DNA of 22,167 nucleotides from an uncultured Bacteroidales bacterium (GCA_903929065.1 CAIYTJ010000609.1:1-22167), one strand, 5' to 3'; shown: positions 12,956 to 22,113, numbered from the stretch's first letter. Notes: generated by a model not told the origin, from the letters alone. Made by a program: numbers and translations.

Positions 12956-15900
12956 ATGCTCAACATCTATCGCGCCTCTGCCGGTTCGGGCAAAACATAC
13001 CGGCTTACGCAAGACTATATTCACTTGCTGTTCGACCCCCGACGGGAGCGGGCGCATCGTCGCATCCTGGCGGTTACGTTTACCAACAAGGCCACCGACG
13101 AGATGAAAACGCGCATTCTGAAAGAGCTGCACGCACTGTCGCAAGGCGAAAAGTCGGATTACCGCGAAGGGCTGATGGCGAAATTCCGCATGGATGAAGA
13201 ATCCGTCAATGTTAGGGCAAAGCATATTCTCACCACCATTCTTCACGATTATTCATCGTTCTCGATAAGCACTATCGACCGCTTTTTTCAGCAGGTTATT
13301 CGTTCGTTTGCCCGCGATATCGGGGTTCATGGCGGTTATAATCTGGAGCTGGACAATACGGCCACGTTGGAACAATCGGTCGATAATTTGTTTCTGGATT
13401 TGTCCAAAGACGAAAACAAACAACTGTTGCAATGGCTCACGGCGTATGCTGAGGAAAAGATTGAGCAGTCCGAAAACTGGAACATGCGCAGCAATATCAT
13501 GGAGTTGGGCAAGGAAATTTTCAAGGAAAGTTACCAGCACAAAGCCGAAGATACCAACCGCAAACTCCACGAGCGCGAGTTCCTGACCAACTACCGCAAA
13601 AGCCTGCGTGAGATAAAAACCACCTTCGAAGCCCGGGTAAAACAAACCGCTACCGAAGGATTGAATGTGATGGCACGGAACGGCTTGACGCACGAAGATT
13701 TTTCATATAAAGACACATCAACATTAGAAAAGTTGGTTAAAGGAAAATTAGAAATCAGTGTCCGGTTTGCCAAATATGCTGACGATGTAAACAATTGTTT
13801 CACAAAAAAAACACCGCAGGATGTGAAGTCGGCTATCGAGTCGGCTTACAATTCCGGCTTGGGAAAATGCTTTCAACAGATTGTGGAGATGTTGAGCGTG
13901 GATATTGTACGATACAATTCGGCGATGATGGTACTCAAGCATATCAATACGCTCGGCATTTTGTCCGACCTGGCCGTGCAGATAAAAAAGCTCACCGACG
14001 AGCAAAACACCATGTTGATTTCCGATTCCAATATGCTGCTCAACAAAATTATCGACAACAGCGACACGCCTTTTGTGTACGAGAAAACGGGTATTACCAT
14101 CGATAACTTTATGATTGATGAGTTTCAGGATACGTCCACGCTGCAATGGAAAAACTTTCATCCGCTGATGGCAAACAGTCTGGCGGCGGGCAAATTCAAC
14201 CTCGTGGTGGGAGACGTGAAGCAAAGCATTTACCGTTGGCGTAACTCCGACTGGAAACTCCTCGACGAACAAATCCTCACCGATTTCCGCCCGGAACAAA
14301 TTCACGAAGAAAACCTGGAAACCAACTGGCGCAGCGATAAAAATATCATCGATTTCAATAATTCCTTTTTCCGTCGGGCTGCGCAATTGTTGCAAAGCAA
14401 ACTGAATGAAAATCTGCAAGCGGTATTGCCTGTTTATCCGCAATTGGAAGCGTTGAAGCACAAAATTGAACATGCGTATGCCAATATTCATCAGCAAACG
14501 TCGCCCAAAGCCGGAACGGGTAGGGTAGAGGTGCGCTTTATTGCCGCGGATGAAAACGAAGACGGCTGGAAAGCTGAAAGTTTGCAGCGGCTACCCGCAC
14601 TGCTTGAAGAGTTGCAGGGGCGCGGTTATCGTCTGGCGGATATTTGTATTCTGGTGCGCAAAAACGACGAAGAACAACAGGTGATTCATCGGTTGTTGAA
14701 CTATAAAACCACGGGGGAAGCCAAGCCGGATGTTTGTTATGAAATTATGGGCAACGAAGGCTTGCTGATTGGTGCGGCGGCTTCGGTGCGGTTTGTACTG
14801 GGACTTTTGCAATTGTTTGTCAACCCCGCCGACAGCATTCAACAAACCATTGTTAACTATGAATACGCCCGTGGCAAGCAACATAAATCGGAAAACGAAG
14901 CGCTGAATGCTTGCTTTTCAATTCCCGATTCATCAGAAAATATCTTTTCTTCTTTGTTTACCAAGGACGAAAATGAACGGTTGAAACACGTGCAGCACAG
15001 TTCGCTTTACGATATGGTGGAACAAATCATTTCGCTGTTCGGCATTGGCGGTTGGCACAACGAAGCAGTGTTTGTTCAGGCATTTCAGGATGTAGTGTTT
15101 CGCTATACCACCGGCAAAACGGCCGATCTGAACAGTTTCCTGACGTGGTGGAAAAAGAACGGCGGCAAACAATGCATTTCCACGCCCGACAACCAAAGTG
15201 CCATGCGCATTATGACCGTTCACAAGTCGAAAGGACTGGATTTTCGCGTGGTGATTATGCCTTTTTGCGATTGGGATTTGGACAGTCGCATGCGCAATAT
15301 TCTTTGGTGCGAACCAAGCGTGGCACCCTTCAACGAATTGCCGTTGTTGCCGATTGAATATGGATCGAAACTCGGTCAATCTATTTTTGCGGAAAACTAC
15401 TTCGATGAACAAATGCATTTGTTTATCGACAGTTTGAATGTGGCGTATGTGGCGTTTACCCGCGCCAAAAACGAATTGATTTGCTTTGCGCCTGCACCGA
15501 AAAAAGAAGTGGAAAGTCTGGATAAGATAAATTCCTTGTCGGCTTTGCTTACGGCTTGCTTCAGTGTGGAAACTCCGGGGTTGGATGCTGAAATCATTCC
15601 GTTGTCAAAATCGTTTGACGAGGTTTCGAAAGTGTTCTCGTTAGGCGAACCGACACAAATTATCTACAACGAGGCACCCGAATCGAGAGGCAATGAAAAG
15701 ATAACCGATTATCCGTCCGTGACCAGTACCGACCGCTTGCGCATTCGGCACCAAAGTCTGGATTATCTGCTCGAAAACCAGCAACTCACCGACAGCCGGT
15801 TGAATTACGGATTAATTATGCACGATATTTTGAAACAAATCACCCGCAAGTCCGATCAGGAAAAAGCCATTGCAGCTATGATTCGCGAAGGTCGCATCTC

Positions 15901-16219
15901 CGAACAGGAAGGCGAAACGGTTGTGACGGAGATGGAGAAATTCTGGAATTTGCCCGAAACTGAAAACTGGTTTGCCGAAGATGCCCGTGTACTGAATGAA
16001 ACCACCATACTCATTCCCACCGGCGAGCAATATCGCCCTGACCGGGTTGTCATTAAAGGCAACGAAGCTACGATTGTGGATTATAAATTTGGCGAAAAAG
16101 AAAGTAAAACTTACATTCAGCAGGTGAAACAATACATGAACCTGATTGCCGGAATGGGTTACCAAACCAGCGGTTTTGTGTGTTATGTGAGTTTGGGGAA
16201 AGTGGAGAAAGTTTTTTAG
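12956..16219 (+). CDS. AddA/RecB-like UvrD-family helicase-nuclease
   Basis: A 1087-residue ATP-dependent 3'-5' DNA helicase with a C-terminal nuclease, of the kind that resects double-strand breaks for RecA. Helicase motifs in order are Walker A ASAGSGKT (7-14), Walker B IDEFQD (387-392), GDVKQSIYRWR (419-429), TVHKSKGLDF (754-763) and YVAFTRAK (831-838). A RecB-type PD-(D/E)XK nuclease follows with His956 (YGLIMHD), Asp1029 (PD), Asp1042 and Lys1044 (VDYK) and QQVKQY (about 1055-1060). All key residues are present, so both activities should be intact. The ATG at 12956 places Walker A at residue 7 as in the family. The usual partner AddB is not in this window; instead an AT-rich unknown gene ends 8 bp upstream. 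It is convergent with the DEAD-box gene, with 6 bp between stops. The exact name (AddA or RecB-like) is uncertain. Confidence 0.93.
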   Translation: MLNIYRASAGSGKTYRLTQDYIHLLFDPRRERAHRRILAVTFTNKATDEMKTRILKELHALSQGEKSDYREGLMAKFRMDEESVNVRAKHILTTILHDYSSFSISTIDRFFQQVIRSFARDIGVHGGYNLELDNTATLEQSVDNLFLDLSKDENKQLLQWLTAYAEEKIEQSENWNMRSNIMELGKEIFKESYQHKAEDTNRKLHEREFLTNYRKSLREIKTTFEARVKQTATEGLNVMARNGLTHEDFSYKDTSTLEKLVKGKLEISVRFAKYADDVNNCFTKKTPQDVKSAIESAYNSGLGKCFQQIVEMLSVDIVRYNSAMMVLKHINTLGILSDLAVQIKKLTDEQNTMLISDSNMLLNKIIDNSDTPFVYEKTGITIDNFMIDEFQDTSTLQWKNFHPLMANSLAAGKFNLVVGDVKQSIYRWRNSDWKLLDEQILTDFRPEQIHEENLETNWRSDKNIIDFNNSFFRRAAQLLQSKLNENLQAVLPVYPQLEALKHKIEHAYANIHQQTSPKAGTGRVEVRFIAADENEDGWKAESLQRLPALLEELQGRGYRLADICILVRKNDEEQQVIHRLLNYKTTGEAKPDVCYEIMGNEGLLIGAAASVRFVLGLLQLFVNPADSIQQTIVNYEYARGKQHKSENEALNACFSIPDSSENIFSSLFTKDENERLKHVQHSSLYDMVEQIISLFGIGGWHNEAVFVQAFQDVVFRYTTGKTADLNSFLTWWKKNGGKQCISTPDNQSAMRIMTVHKSKGLDFRVVIMPFCDWDLDSRMRNILWCEPSVAPFNELPLLPIEYGSKLGQSIFAENYFDEQMHLFIDSLNVAYVAFTRAKNELICFAPAPKKEVESLDKINSLSALLTACFSVETPGLDAEIIPLSKSFDEVSKVFSLGEPTQIIYNEAPESRGNEKITDYPSVTSTDRLRIRHQSLDYLLENQQLTDSRLNYGLIMHDILKQITRKSDQEKAIAAMIREGRISEQEGETVVTEMEKFWNLPETENWFAEDARVLNETTILIPTGEQYRPDRVVIKGNEATIVDYKFGEKESKTYIQQVKQYMNLIAGMGYQTSGFVCYVSLGKVEKVF

Positions 16220-16225
16220 ACGATT

Positions 16226-17617
16226 CTAATAAATATTTCGTTTGCTTTTCGCTTCATCCAACGAGAACTTTAAATTCCGGTGAGCGAGTTTATAGCCCTT
16301 CAGGTTCAACAGGATTTGGTTCTCGTACTTTTGCGGAATATCAAAATACGAACGGTTATCCTCCACCACGATATTCTGAATTTTATCCATATCAAGACCG
16401 GCTTCTTCCACTAGAAACTCACGAAGATTCCCTTTGGTAAAGCCCTGCGAAAAACCGATATTCATATACAAAGTAACCGGAGCTGAAGGTTGTTCCGGTT
16501 TTGGTCGAATATCCGTTTGCGTAAATTGAATGTTTAAATCCGATTGCAACGTTTTAATATCTTCCAATTCTTCATCTTTCACCAGACAAATGGACACGCC
16601 TGATTTTCCTGCACGGGCGGTGCGTCCGCTGCGATGCGTATATTGTTCCGACTTTTCGGGCAAATGGTAATGGATAATATAATCCAGTTCCTTCACATCG
16701 ATACCTCGGGCAGCAATATCAGTTGCCACCAACAAGTTAATGCGGCCGTTTTTAAATCCGCGCATAACCTTGTCGCGCATTTCCTGGTTCAGATTTCCAT
16801 GCAGTGCATCGGCCGTAACTTCAAAGCCAGCCAGTTGTTTCGCCAACCTTTTTGCAGCAACTTTTGTGCGACAAAAAGCAATTCCACGTTGATGCCGGTG
16901 TTCAGATAAGAATGCTTTCAGATATTCCAACTTCTCACCTTGTTGGTAAATCAGGTATTGATGTTCAATTTTTTTATTGATAAATTCTTCGGCATTAATG
17001 CGGATTTCAACAAAATCAGGACGCAAATAATCGTGAATAATTTGTTTCACATCGGTTGGCATGGTTGCTGTAAACAGCATCTTGATAATATCCTTATTGC
17101 ACGATTTCAAAACCGTATCAATCTCGGTTTTAAAACCCATATTCATCATTTCGTCGGCTTCATCCAGCACCAGATACTTTAAATGTTCGAGGCTCAATGC
17201 CTTTCGTTCCAGCAAATCAATCAACCTTCCGGGAGTTGCCACCACCACATGCGTTGGTCGTTTAAGTTTTAGAATTTGGTCTTCGATGGGTGCGCCGCCA
17301 TAAACTGCTTCGGCAAAAACCCGTGATAAATGTTTCGAAAAAAGAAAGAATTCACGGGCAACCTGCTGACCTAATTCACGGGTCGGAACCAATACCAATG
17401 CCTGAATACCGGCAAATTTCGGATCGATGGTTTGAAGAATCGGCAAACAGAAAGCGGCGGTTTTACCGGTTCCTGTTTGTGCAACCGCCACTAAATCCTT
17501 CTTGTTTTGAAGGATATGCGGAATAGCCTGAAGTTGAATAGCTGTAGGCTCGGAAATTCTGTTTTCCTCCAGTGCCTGAATAATATTTTCGTGAATTCCT
17601 AAGTCTGCAAAAGTCAT
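16226..17617 (-). CDS. dbpA: DEAD-box RNA helicase with DbpA-type RNA-binding domain
   Basis: An ATP-dependent RNA helicase, probably in large-subunit ribosome assembly. The protein has 463 residues. The Q motif region (EPTAIQLQAIP, 23-33) is followed by AQTGTGKT (46-53), PTREL (78-82), TPGR (128-131), DEAD (152-155), TAT (184-186), ATDIAARG (298-305) and HRSGRTARAG (328-337). The C-terminal part (about 380-455, TLYMNIGFSQGFTKGNLREF...) resembles the DbpA RNA-binding domain that recognises a 23S rRNA hairpin in E. coli. The assignment to dbpA is by this layout and is not proven; CshA-type helicases are the alternative. No -7 consensus is seen upstream. It lies 105 bp after the metH stop on the same strand with no clear terminator between, so read-through from metH is possible. 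Confidence 0.88.
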   Translation of the reverse strand: MTFADLGIHENIIQALEENRISEPTAIQLQAIPHILQNKKDLVAVAQTGTGKTAAFCLPILQTIDPKFAGIQALVLVPTRELGQQVAREFFLFSKHLSRVFAEAVYGGAPIEDQILKLKRPTHVVVATPGRLIDLLERKALSLEHLKYLVLDEADEMMNMGFKTEIDTVLKSCNKDIIKMLFTATMPTDVKQIIHDYLRPDFVEIRINAEEFINKKIEHQYLIYQQGEKLEYLKAFLSEHRHQRGIAFCRTKVAAKRLAKQLAGFEVTADALHGNLNQEMRDKVMRGFKNGRINLLVATDIAARGIDVKELDYIIHYHLPEKSEQYTHRSGRTARAGKSGVSICLVKDEELEDIKTLQSDLNIQFTQTDIRPKPEQPSAPVTLYMNIGFSQGFTKGNLREFLVEEAGLDMDKIQNIVVEDNRSYFDIPQKYENQILLNLKGYKLAHRNLKFSLDEAKSKRNIY

Positions 17618-17722
17618 TTTTTTGTTGTATTATTGACATGTATAACTAAAAAATGAGGGTCTTCAGGAATCACAAACTTTCAGTATGAACAGAAAAACAG
17701 CCATTTTCGATTTGAAAATCTA

Positions 17723-20455
17723 TTAGAATAAATTTGGTTTCCGCTTTTTGGCTTCTTCCAGACTTAATAAATCAGGTTTCTTAACCTGCTTGTCACGCAA
17801 TGCCTGATATTCTGCGGCAATGTCCGCTTCATAGGCTGCGTGATTGGCTTTGCTCATCAATTGTGCCACTACATGCGTATTGACCGAAGCATCTTTTACG
17901 TAAACCACCGGACCATTGTAATTCGGAGCAATTTTTACCGCTGTATGAATTTTTGAAGTCGTCGCACCACCAATCAATAACGGAATGGTCAATCCGGCTT
18001 TTTGCATCTCGGCAGCCACATGTGTCATTTCTTCCAACGAAGGCGTAATCAATCCGCTCAGCCCCACAATATCCACTTTTTGGTCAATGGCAGTCTGAAT
18101 GATTTTTTCAGTTGGTGTCATAACGCCTAAATCGATTACTTCGAAATTATTACAAGCCAGCACCACGGCCACGATATTTTTACCGATATCATGCACGTCG
18201 CCTTTTACAGTAGCAATCAGGAATTTTCCAGCCGAAGAACTTTGTCCGGGAACTTTCTGTTTTTCAATTTCGGGTTGAAGAATCGCCACGGCTTTTTTCA
18301 TCGTTCGGGCTGTTTTTACCACCTGAGGCAGAAACATTTTTCCATTGCCAAACAAATCGCCAACGATATTCATTCCACTCATCAACGGACCTTCAATAAT
18401 TTCAATCGCCGTATCATATTTTGTCAGTGCTTCCGCTAAATCTTCTTCCAGAAAATCACTGATACCTTTTATTAGTGCGTATTCCAACCGTCCCTGCAAC
18501 GGACGCGAACGCCATTCATCCACTTTTTCCAGTTTTTCGCCCGAAGCCTGATTCTTTACTTTCTCGGCAAGTTCAATCATGCGTTCGGTAGCATCCGGAC
18601 GGCGATTCAGCACAATATCCTCCACATGTTCCAGTAATTCAGGCTCAATATCCTCGTAAATCTGCAACATGCCGGCATTTACAATACCCATGTCCATGCC
18701 TTCTTTGATGGCATAATACAGGAAAACCGAGTGAATTGCTTCGCGAACCACATTATTGCCGCGGAACGAAAATGAAAGATTGCTCACACCACCACTGATT
18801 TTCGCGAAAGGAAGATTGGCTTTAATCCAACGGGTTGCATTCAGAAAATCAACGCCGTAGTTGTTGTGTTCTTCGATTCCGGTGGCAATGGCCAGAACAT
18901 TTGGATCGAAAATGATATCTTGTGGCGGAAAACCAACTTTGTCAATCAGCAAATGATAAGCACGGCTGCAAATCTGTGTTTTGCGTTCGAAACTATCCGC
19001 CTGGCCTTTTTCATCAAAAGCCATAATAATAACGGCGGCGCCATACGCGCGGATTTTACGGGCTTTTTTCAGAAAATCCTCTTCGCCTTCTTTCAGGCTG
19101 ATAGAATTGACAATACATTTCCCCTGAACGCATTTCAGTCCGGCTTCAATCACTTCCCATTTCGAAGAATCAATCATAATCGGCACACGTGAAATGTCTG
19201 GTTCAGCGGCAATATAATGCAGAAAAGTAACCATTTCCTCTTTCGATTCCAACATGGCATCATCCATGTTGATGTCGATAATTTGAGCACCATCCTCCAC
19301 TTGCTTGCGGGCAATGACCAGTGCTTCTTCGTATTTCTTCTCATTAATCAGTCGCAAAAATGCACGGGAACCGGCCACGTTGCAACGCTCGCCAATGTTG
19401 ACGAATAAAGATGAATTATCTATCTCAATTTCTTCCAGACCGGATAGCTCAAGTTTTGTCGAAGCTGGTTTTTTAGTCCGAAGTTTCGCTCCTTTAATCA
19501 ATTTCTGATACGCAGCAATATGATCGGGTGTAGTTCCGCAACAACCGCCGATAATATTCACCAATTGTTCATCGAAATAATCTTTTACCTGAGCTGCCAT
19601 GGTTTCCGGTGTTTCGTCGTATTCACCAAACTGATTCGGCAAACCAGCATTCGGATAGGCGCTTATAAACCACGGAGAATGTTCATTTATTTCTTCGAGG
19701 TACGGTTTCAAATCTTTGGCACCAAAAGAGCAATTTAAACCAACTGACAATAAATTGGCATGACCAATTGAAGCAAGAAAAGCGCGGATAGTTTGACCGG
19801 AAAGTGTTCTTCCGCTTGTATCAGCCACCGTTGCCGAAAGCATCAAGTCAACCCGTTTGCCGAGTTCGGTCATGGCTTCTTCAGCTGCAAAAATAGCGGC
19901 TTTGGCATTCAACGTATCAAAAATTGTTTCAATCAATATTGCATCAACACCACCTTCAATCAACGCCAGCATCTGTTCTTTGTAAGCAGAAACCAAATCA
20001 TCAAAACTCACTGCGCGGAAAGCCGGATTATTTACGTCGGGCGACATGGACGCTGTTTTGTTTGTTGGACCAACCGAACCGGCTACAAATCGTGGTTTTT
20101 CAGGATTCTTTGCAGTAAATTCATCGGCAACCTGACGTGCGAGTTTTGCACCGGCCAGATTGATTTCCCGAACCAGTTCGCCCATTCCGTAATCTTCCAT
20201 CGAAATGAGTTGCGCATTAAACGTGTTGGTTTCAATGATATCGGCACCGGCAGCAAGATATTCCTTGTGAATGGAGCTGATAATTTCCGGTTGAGTCAAC
20301 ACCAGCAAATCATTATTTCCCTTTACCAGACTTTTCCAGTCGGCAAAACGCTCACCCCGATAATCTTTTTCGGTGAGTTTGTGGCGTTGTATCATAGTTC
20401 CCATCGCTCCGTCGAGGACCAAAATACGATGTTCAAGTTCAGTTTTTAGTTTCAT
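17723..20455 (-). CDS. metH: Cobalamin-dependent methionine synthase (without reactivation domain)
   Basis: Transfers a methyl group from 5-methyl-THF through cobalamin to homocysteine. The protein has 910 residues. The homocysteine domain (about 5-320) has zinc ligands Cys242, Cys305 and Cys306 (GGCCGTTP). The pterin-binding domain (about 350-610) has FVNIGERCNVAGSRAF and INMDDAML. The cobalamin cap is at about 640-735. The B12 domain (about 743-880) has GDVHDIGKN with axial His755. The chain stops at SLEEAKKRKPNLF, exactly where E. coli MetH (1227 residues) continues into the AdoMet-dependent reactivation domain. No remnant of that domain is seen downstream, so this looks like a genuinely short form. 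The frame is open to 20542, but the start at 20453-20455 (MKLKTELEHR) fits the family and follows a -7 box. No cobalamin riboswitch fits in the short leader. Confidence 0.95.
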   Translation of the reverse strand: MKLKTELEHRILVLDGAMGTMIQRHKLTEKDYRGERFADWKSLVKGNNDLLVLTQPEIISSIHKEYLAAGADIIETNTFNAQLISMEDYGMGELVREINLAGAKLARQVADEFTAKNPEKPRFVAGSVGPTNKTASMSPDVNNPAFRAVSFDDLVSAYKEQMLALIEGGVDAILIETIFDTLNAKAAIFAAEEAMTELGKRVDLMLSATVADTSGRTLSGQTIRAFLASIGHANLLSVGLNCSFGAKDLKPYLEEINEHSPWFISAYPNAGLPNQFGEYDETPETMAAQVKDYFDEQLVNIIGGCCGTTPDHIAAYQKLIKGAKLRTKKPASTKLELSGLEEIEIDNSSLFVNIGERCNVAGSRAFLRLINEKKYEEALVIARKQVEDGAQIIDINMDDAMLESKEEMVTFLHYIAAEPDISRVPIMIDSSKWEVIEAGLKCVQGKCIVNSISLKEGEEDFLKKARKIRAYGAAVIIMAFDEKGQADSFERKTQICSRAYHLLIDKVGFPPQDIIFDPNVLAIATGIEEHNNYGVDFLNATRWIKANLPFAKISGGVSNLSFSFRGNNVVREAIHSVFLYYAIKEGMDMGIVNAGMLQIYEDIEPELLEHVEDIVLNRRPDATERMIELAEKVKNQASGEKLEKVDEWRSRPLQGRLEYALIKGISDFLEEDLAEALTKYDTAIEIIEGPLMSGMNIVGDLFGNGKMFLPQVVKTARTMKKAVAILQPEIEKQKVPGQSSSAGKFLIATVKGDVHDIGKNIVAVVLACNNFEVIDLGVMTPTEKIIQTAIDQKVDIVGLSGLITPSLEEMTHVAAEMQKAGLTIPLLIGGATTSKIHTAVKIAPNYNGPVVYVKDASVNTHVVAQLMSKANHAAYEADIAAEYQALRDKQVKKPDLLSLEEAKKRKPNLF

Positions 20456-20474
20456 GTTTTCTGCGTTTGAAGTG

Positions 20475-20482
20475 CAAAGATA
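20475..20482 (-). promoter_or_regulatory. -7 box of metH
   Basis: TATCTTTG on the minus strand is a full TAnnTTTG match 19 bp upstream of the metH ATG. The heptamer array 20492-20518 begins 9 bp further upstream and covers the -33 position, where no TTTG is seen. Confidence 0.6.
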
Positions 20483-20491
20483 ATGATAATC

Positions 20492-20518
20492 AGTTGATAG
20501 TTGATAGTTGATAGTTTG
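20492..20518 (+). repeat. Heptamer array in the metH promoter region (array 4)
   Basis: AGTTGAT occurs three times in tandem (20492-20512) and is followed by a partial fourth unit beginning AGTTTG. These are the same units as in array 1. No facing inverted half is present. The array covers the -33 region of the metH promoter. Confidence 0.85.
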
Positions 20519-20540
20519 GAAATTCGAAATCAGCACCAAC

Positions 20541-20575
20541 AAAAAACGCCGAAAGAACTAACTTTCAGCGTTTTT
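20541..20575 (-). terminator. Intrinsic terminator of gpmI
   Basis: On the minus strand AACGCTGAAAG pairs with CTTTCGGCGTT (one T-G wobble) around a 6-nt loop and is followed by T6. It lies 17 bp after the gpmI stop. On the plus strand the same site has a C-A mismatch, so the minus strand is the functional one. Confidence 0.85.
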
Positions 20576-20592
20576 ATCACTTTTTGGGTTAG

Positions 20593-22113
20593 TTATTTGA
20601 TAAGTCCGCGACCTGTCATTTCTTTAGGTTGCTCAATGCCCATAATCTGGCAAATGGATGGAGCCACATCGGCTAAAATTCCATTTTCGACTTTCGCATT
20701 TTTGTTTTCTGTAACATAAACAAACGGAACAGGATTCAACGAGTGTGCCGTGTTTGGAGAGCCATCAGCATTTTCAGCGTTATCGGCATTTCCGTGGTCG
20801 GCAATAATAATCACTTCGTAATCATTGGCTTTTGCGGCTTCCACCACTTCCGAAACACATTTGTCAATGGTTTTTACAGCTTTTACAATAGCCTCATATA
20901 CGCCGGTATGACCAACCATATCGCCATTGGCGAAGTTCAACGCGATAAAATCAAATTTTTGAGTGTTCAGAGCGGCAACCAGTTTGTCAGCAACTTCCGG
21001 AGCACTCATTTCCGGTTGCAAATCGTAAGTTGCTACCTTTGGAGATGGAACCAGAATACGTTCTTCACCCGGGAATTCGCTTTCGCGACCGCCGGAGAAA
21101 AAGAAAGTTACGTGCGCAAATTTTTCGGTTTCCGCAATGCGTAATTGTTTCAATCCCAATTTCGAAATATATTCGCCAAGCGTGTTGTGAACATTATCTT
21201 TATCGAATAATACATGTAAACCTTTATACGAAGAATCGTAAGGAGTCATGCAATAATATTCCAGCGGAATGGTGTGCATTCCTTCTTCCGGCATGTCGGT
21301 TTGTGTCAGCACCACGGTCAGTTCTTTGGCGCGGTCATTTCGGTAATTGAAGAAAATTACCACGTCACCGGCTTTGATGGTTGATAACGGTTTCCCGGCA
21401 GCATCAACAGCTACAATTGGCAAAATAAATTCGTCGGTTACGCCTGCATCATACGTTTTTTGCATGGCATTCACCACATTTGTTGTCGATTCACCAACAC
21501 CATTCACCAATAAATCATAAGCTTTTTTCACGCGGTCCCAACGTTTGTCACGGTCCATGGCATAATATCGGCCGATAATCGAAGCAATTTTTGTGGTTGT
21601 TCCTTTTGAATAATTGTCCAGGTGTTCGATAAAACCTTTTCCGCTTCGTGGATCAGTGTCACGACCATCCATAAAGCAGTGAACGAAAGCGTTGGCATTA
21701 TATTCTTTGGCAATATCAATCAGTTTCAGCAAGTGGTCGAGCGAACTGTGAACGCCGCCATCAGAAACCAATCCTAAAAAATGGATATTTTTATTATTGT
21801 CGCGGGCATACGAATACGCGCTGATAATTTCAGGATTTTGCATAATGCTGTTGTCGCGGCACGCAATGTTGATTTTTACCAAATCCTGATAAACAACACG
21901 TCCGGCACCAATATTCAAGTGACCAACTTCAGAGTTTCCCATTTGTCCGTCAGGCAATCCAACATCTTCACCGGAAGCCAATAAGTGCGAATTTGGATAA
22001 TTTGCCAACAACGAATCCCAGTAGGGTGTCGGCGTATTGTAAATGACATCGGCATGAGAATGATTCCCAATTCCCCAACCGTCTAAAATCATTAGTAATG
22101 CTTTTTTGCTCAT
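20593..22113 (-). CDS. gpmI: 2,3-bisphosphoglycerate-independent phosphoglycerate mutase
   Basis: Glycolytic enzyme that interconverts 3- and 2-phosphoglycerate in the cytoplasm using two Mn ions. It belongs to the alkaline phosphatase superfamily. The 506-residue length is normal. Asp11 (MILDGWG) and the nucleophile Ser61 in MGNSEVGH bind metal. The substrate-binding parts include HCFMDGRDTDP, and FFNYRNDRAKEL follows in the transferase domain. The C-terminal metal ligands are in IADHGNADN (Asp439, His440) and AHSLNPVP (His457). The ATG at 22111-22113 gives the standard N-terminus MSKKALLMILDGWG. No full TAnnTTTG box is visible in the 54 bases upstream that remain in the window. It is followed by its own terminator and then metH, so it is probably monocistronic. 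Confidence 0.97.
   Translation of the reverse strand: MSKKALLMILDGWGIGNHSHADVIYNTPTPYWDSLLANYPNSHLLASGEDVGLPDGQMGNSEVGHLNIGAGRVVYQDLVKINIACRDNSIMQNPEIISAYSYARDNNKNIHFLGLVSDGGVHSSLDHLLKLIDIAKEYNANAFVHCFMDGRDTDPRSGKGFIEHLDNYSKGTTTKIASIIGRYYAMDRDKRWDRVKKAYDLLVNGVGESTTNVVNAMQKTYDAGVTDEFILPIVAVDAAGKPLSTIKAGDVVIFFNYRNDRAKELTVVLTQTDMPEEGMHTIPLEYYCMTPYDSSYKGLHVLFDKDNVHNTLGEYISKLGLKQLRIAETEKFAHVTFFFSGGRESEFPGEERILVPSPKVATYDLQPEMSAPEVADKLVAALNTQKFDFIALNFANGDMVGHTGVYEAIVKAVKTIDKCVSEVVEAAKANDYEVIIIADHGNADNAENADGSPNTAHSLNPVPFVYVTENKNAKVENGILADVAPSICQIMGIEQPKEMTGRGLIK

Noticed and set aside
13748..14497. Minus-strand open frame of 249 codons inside addA
   Set aside because: It overlaps the Walker B and motif III region of a well-supported helicase; no signal or motif of its own.
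17640..17722. Possible terminator between metH and the DEAD-box gene
   Set aside because: Only a weak 6-bp dyad (ATTTTC/GAAAAT) is seen, and no U-tract follows it directly.
19793..20449. Long plus-strand open frame (218 codons) opposite metH
   Set aside because: It is antisense to the clearly conserved MetH N-terminal domain, and its translation is rich in Cys, His and Phe without domain features; it is a shadow frame.
20456..20542. N-terminal extension of MetH by 29 residues
   Set aside because: It would translate the heptamer array and the promoter box; the family N-terminus starts at 20455.
20456..20600. Cobalamin or SAM riboswitch upstream of metH
   Set aside because: The -7 box is only 19 bp from the ATG, leaving no room for a riboswitch, and the hairpin further upstream is the gpmI terminator.
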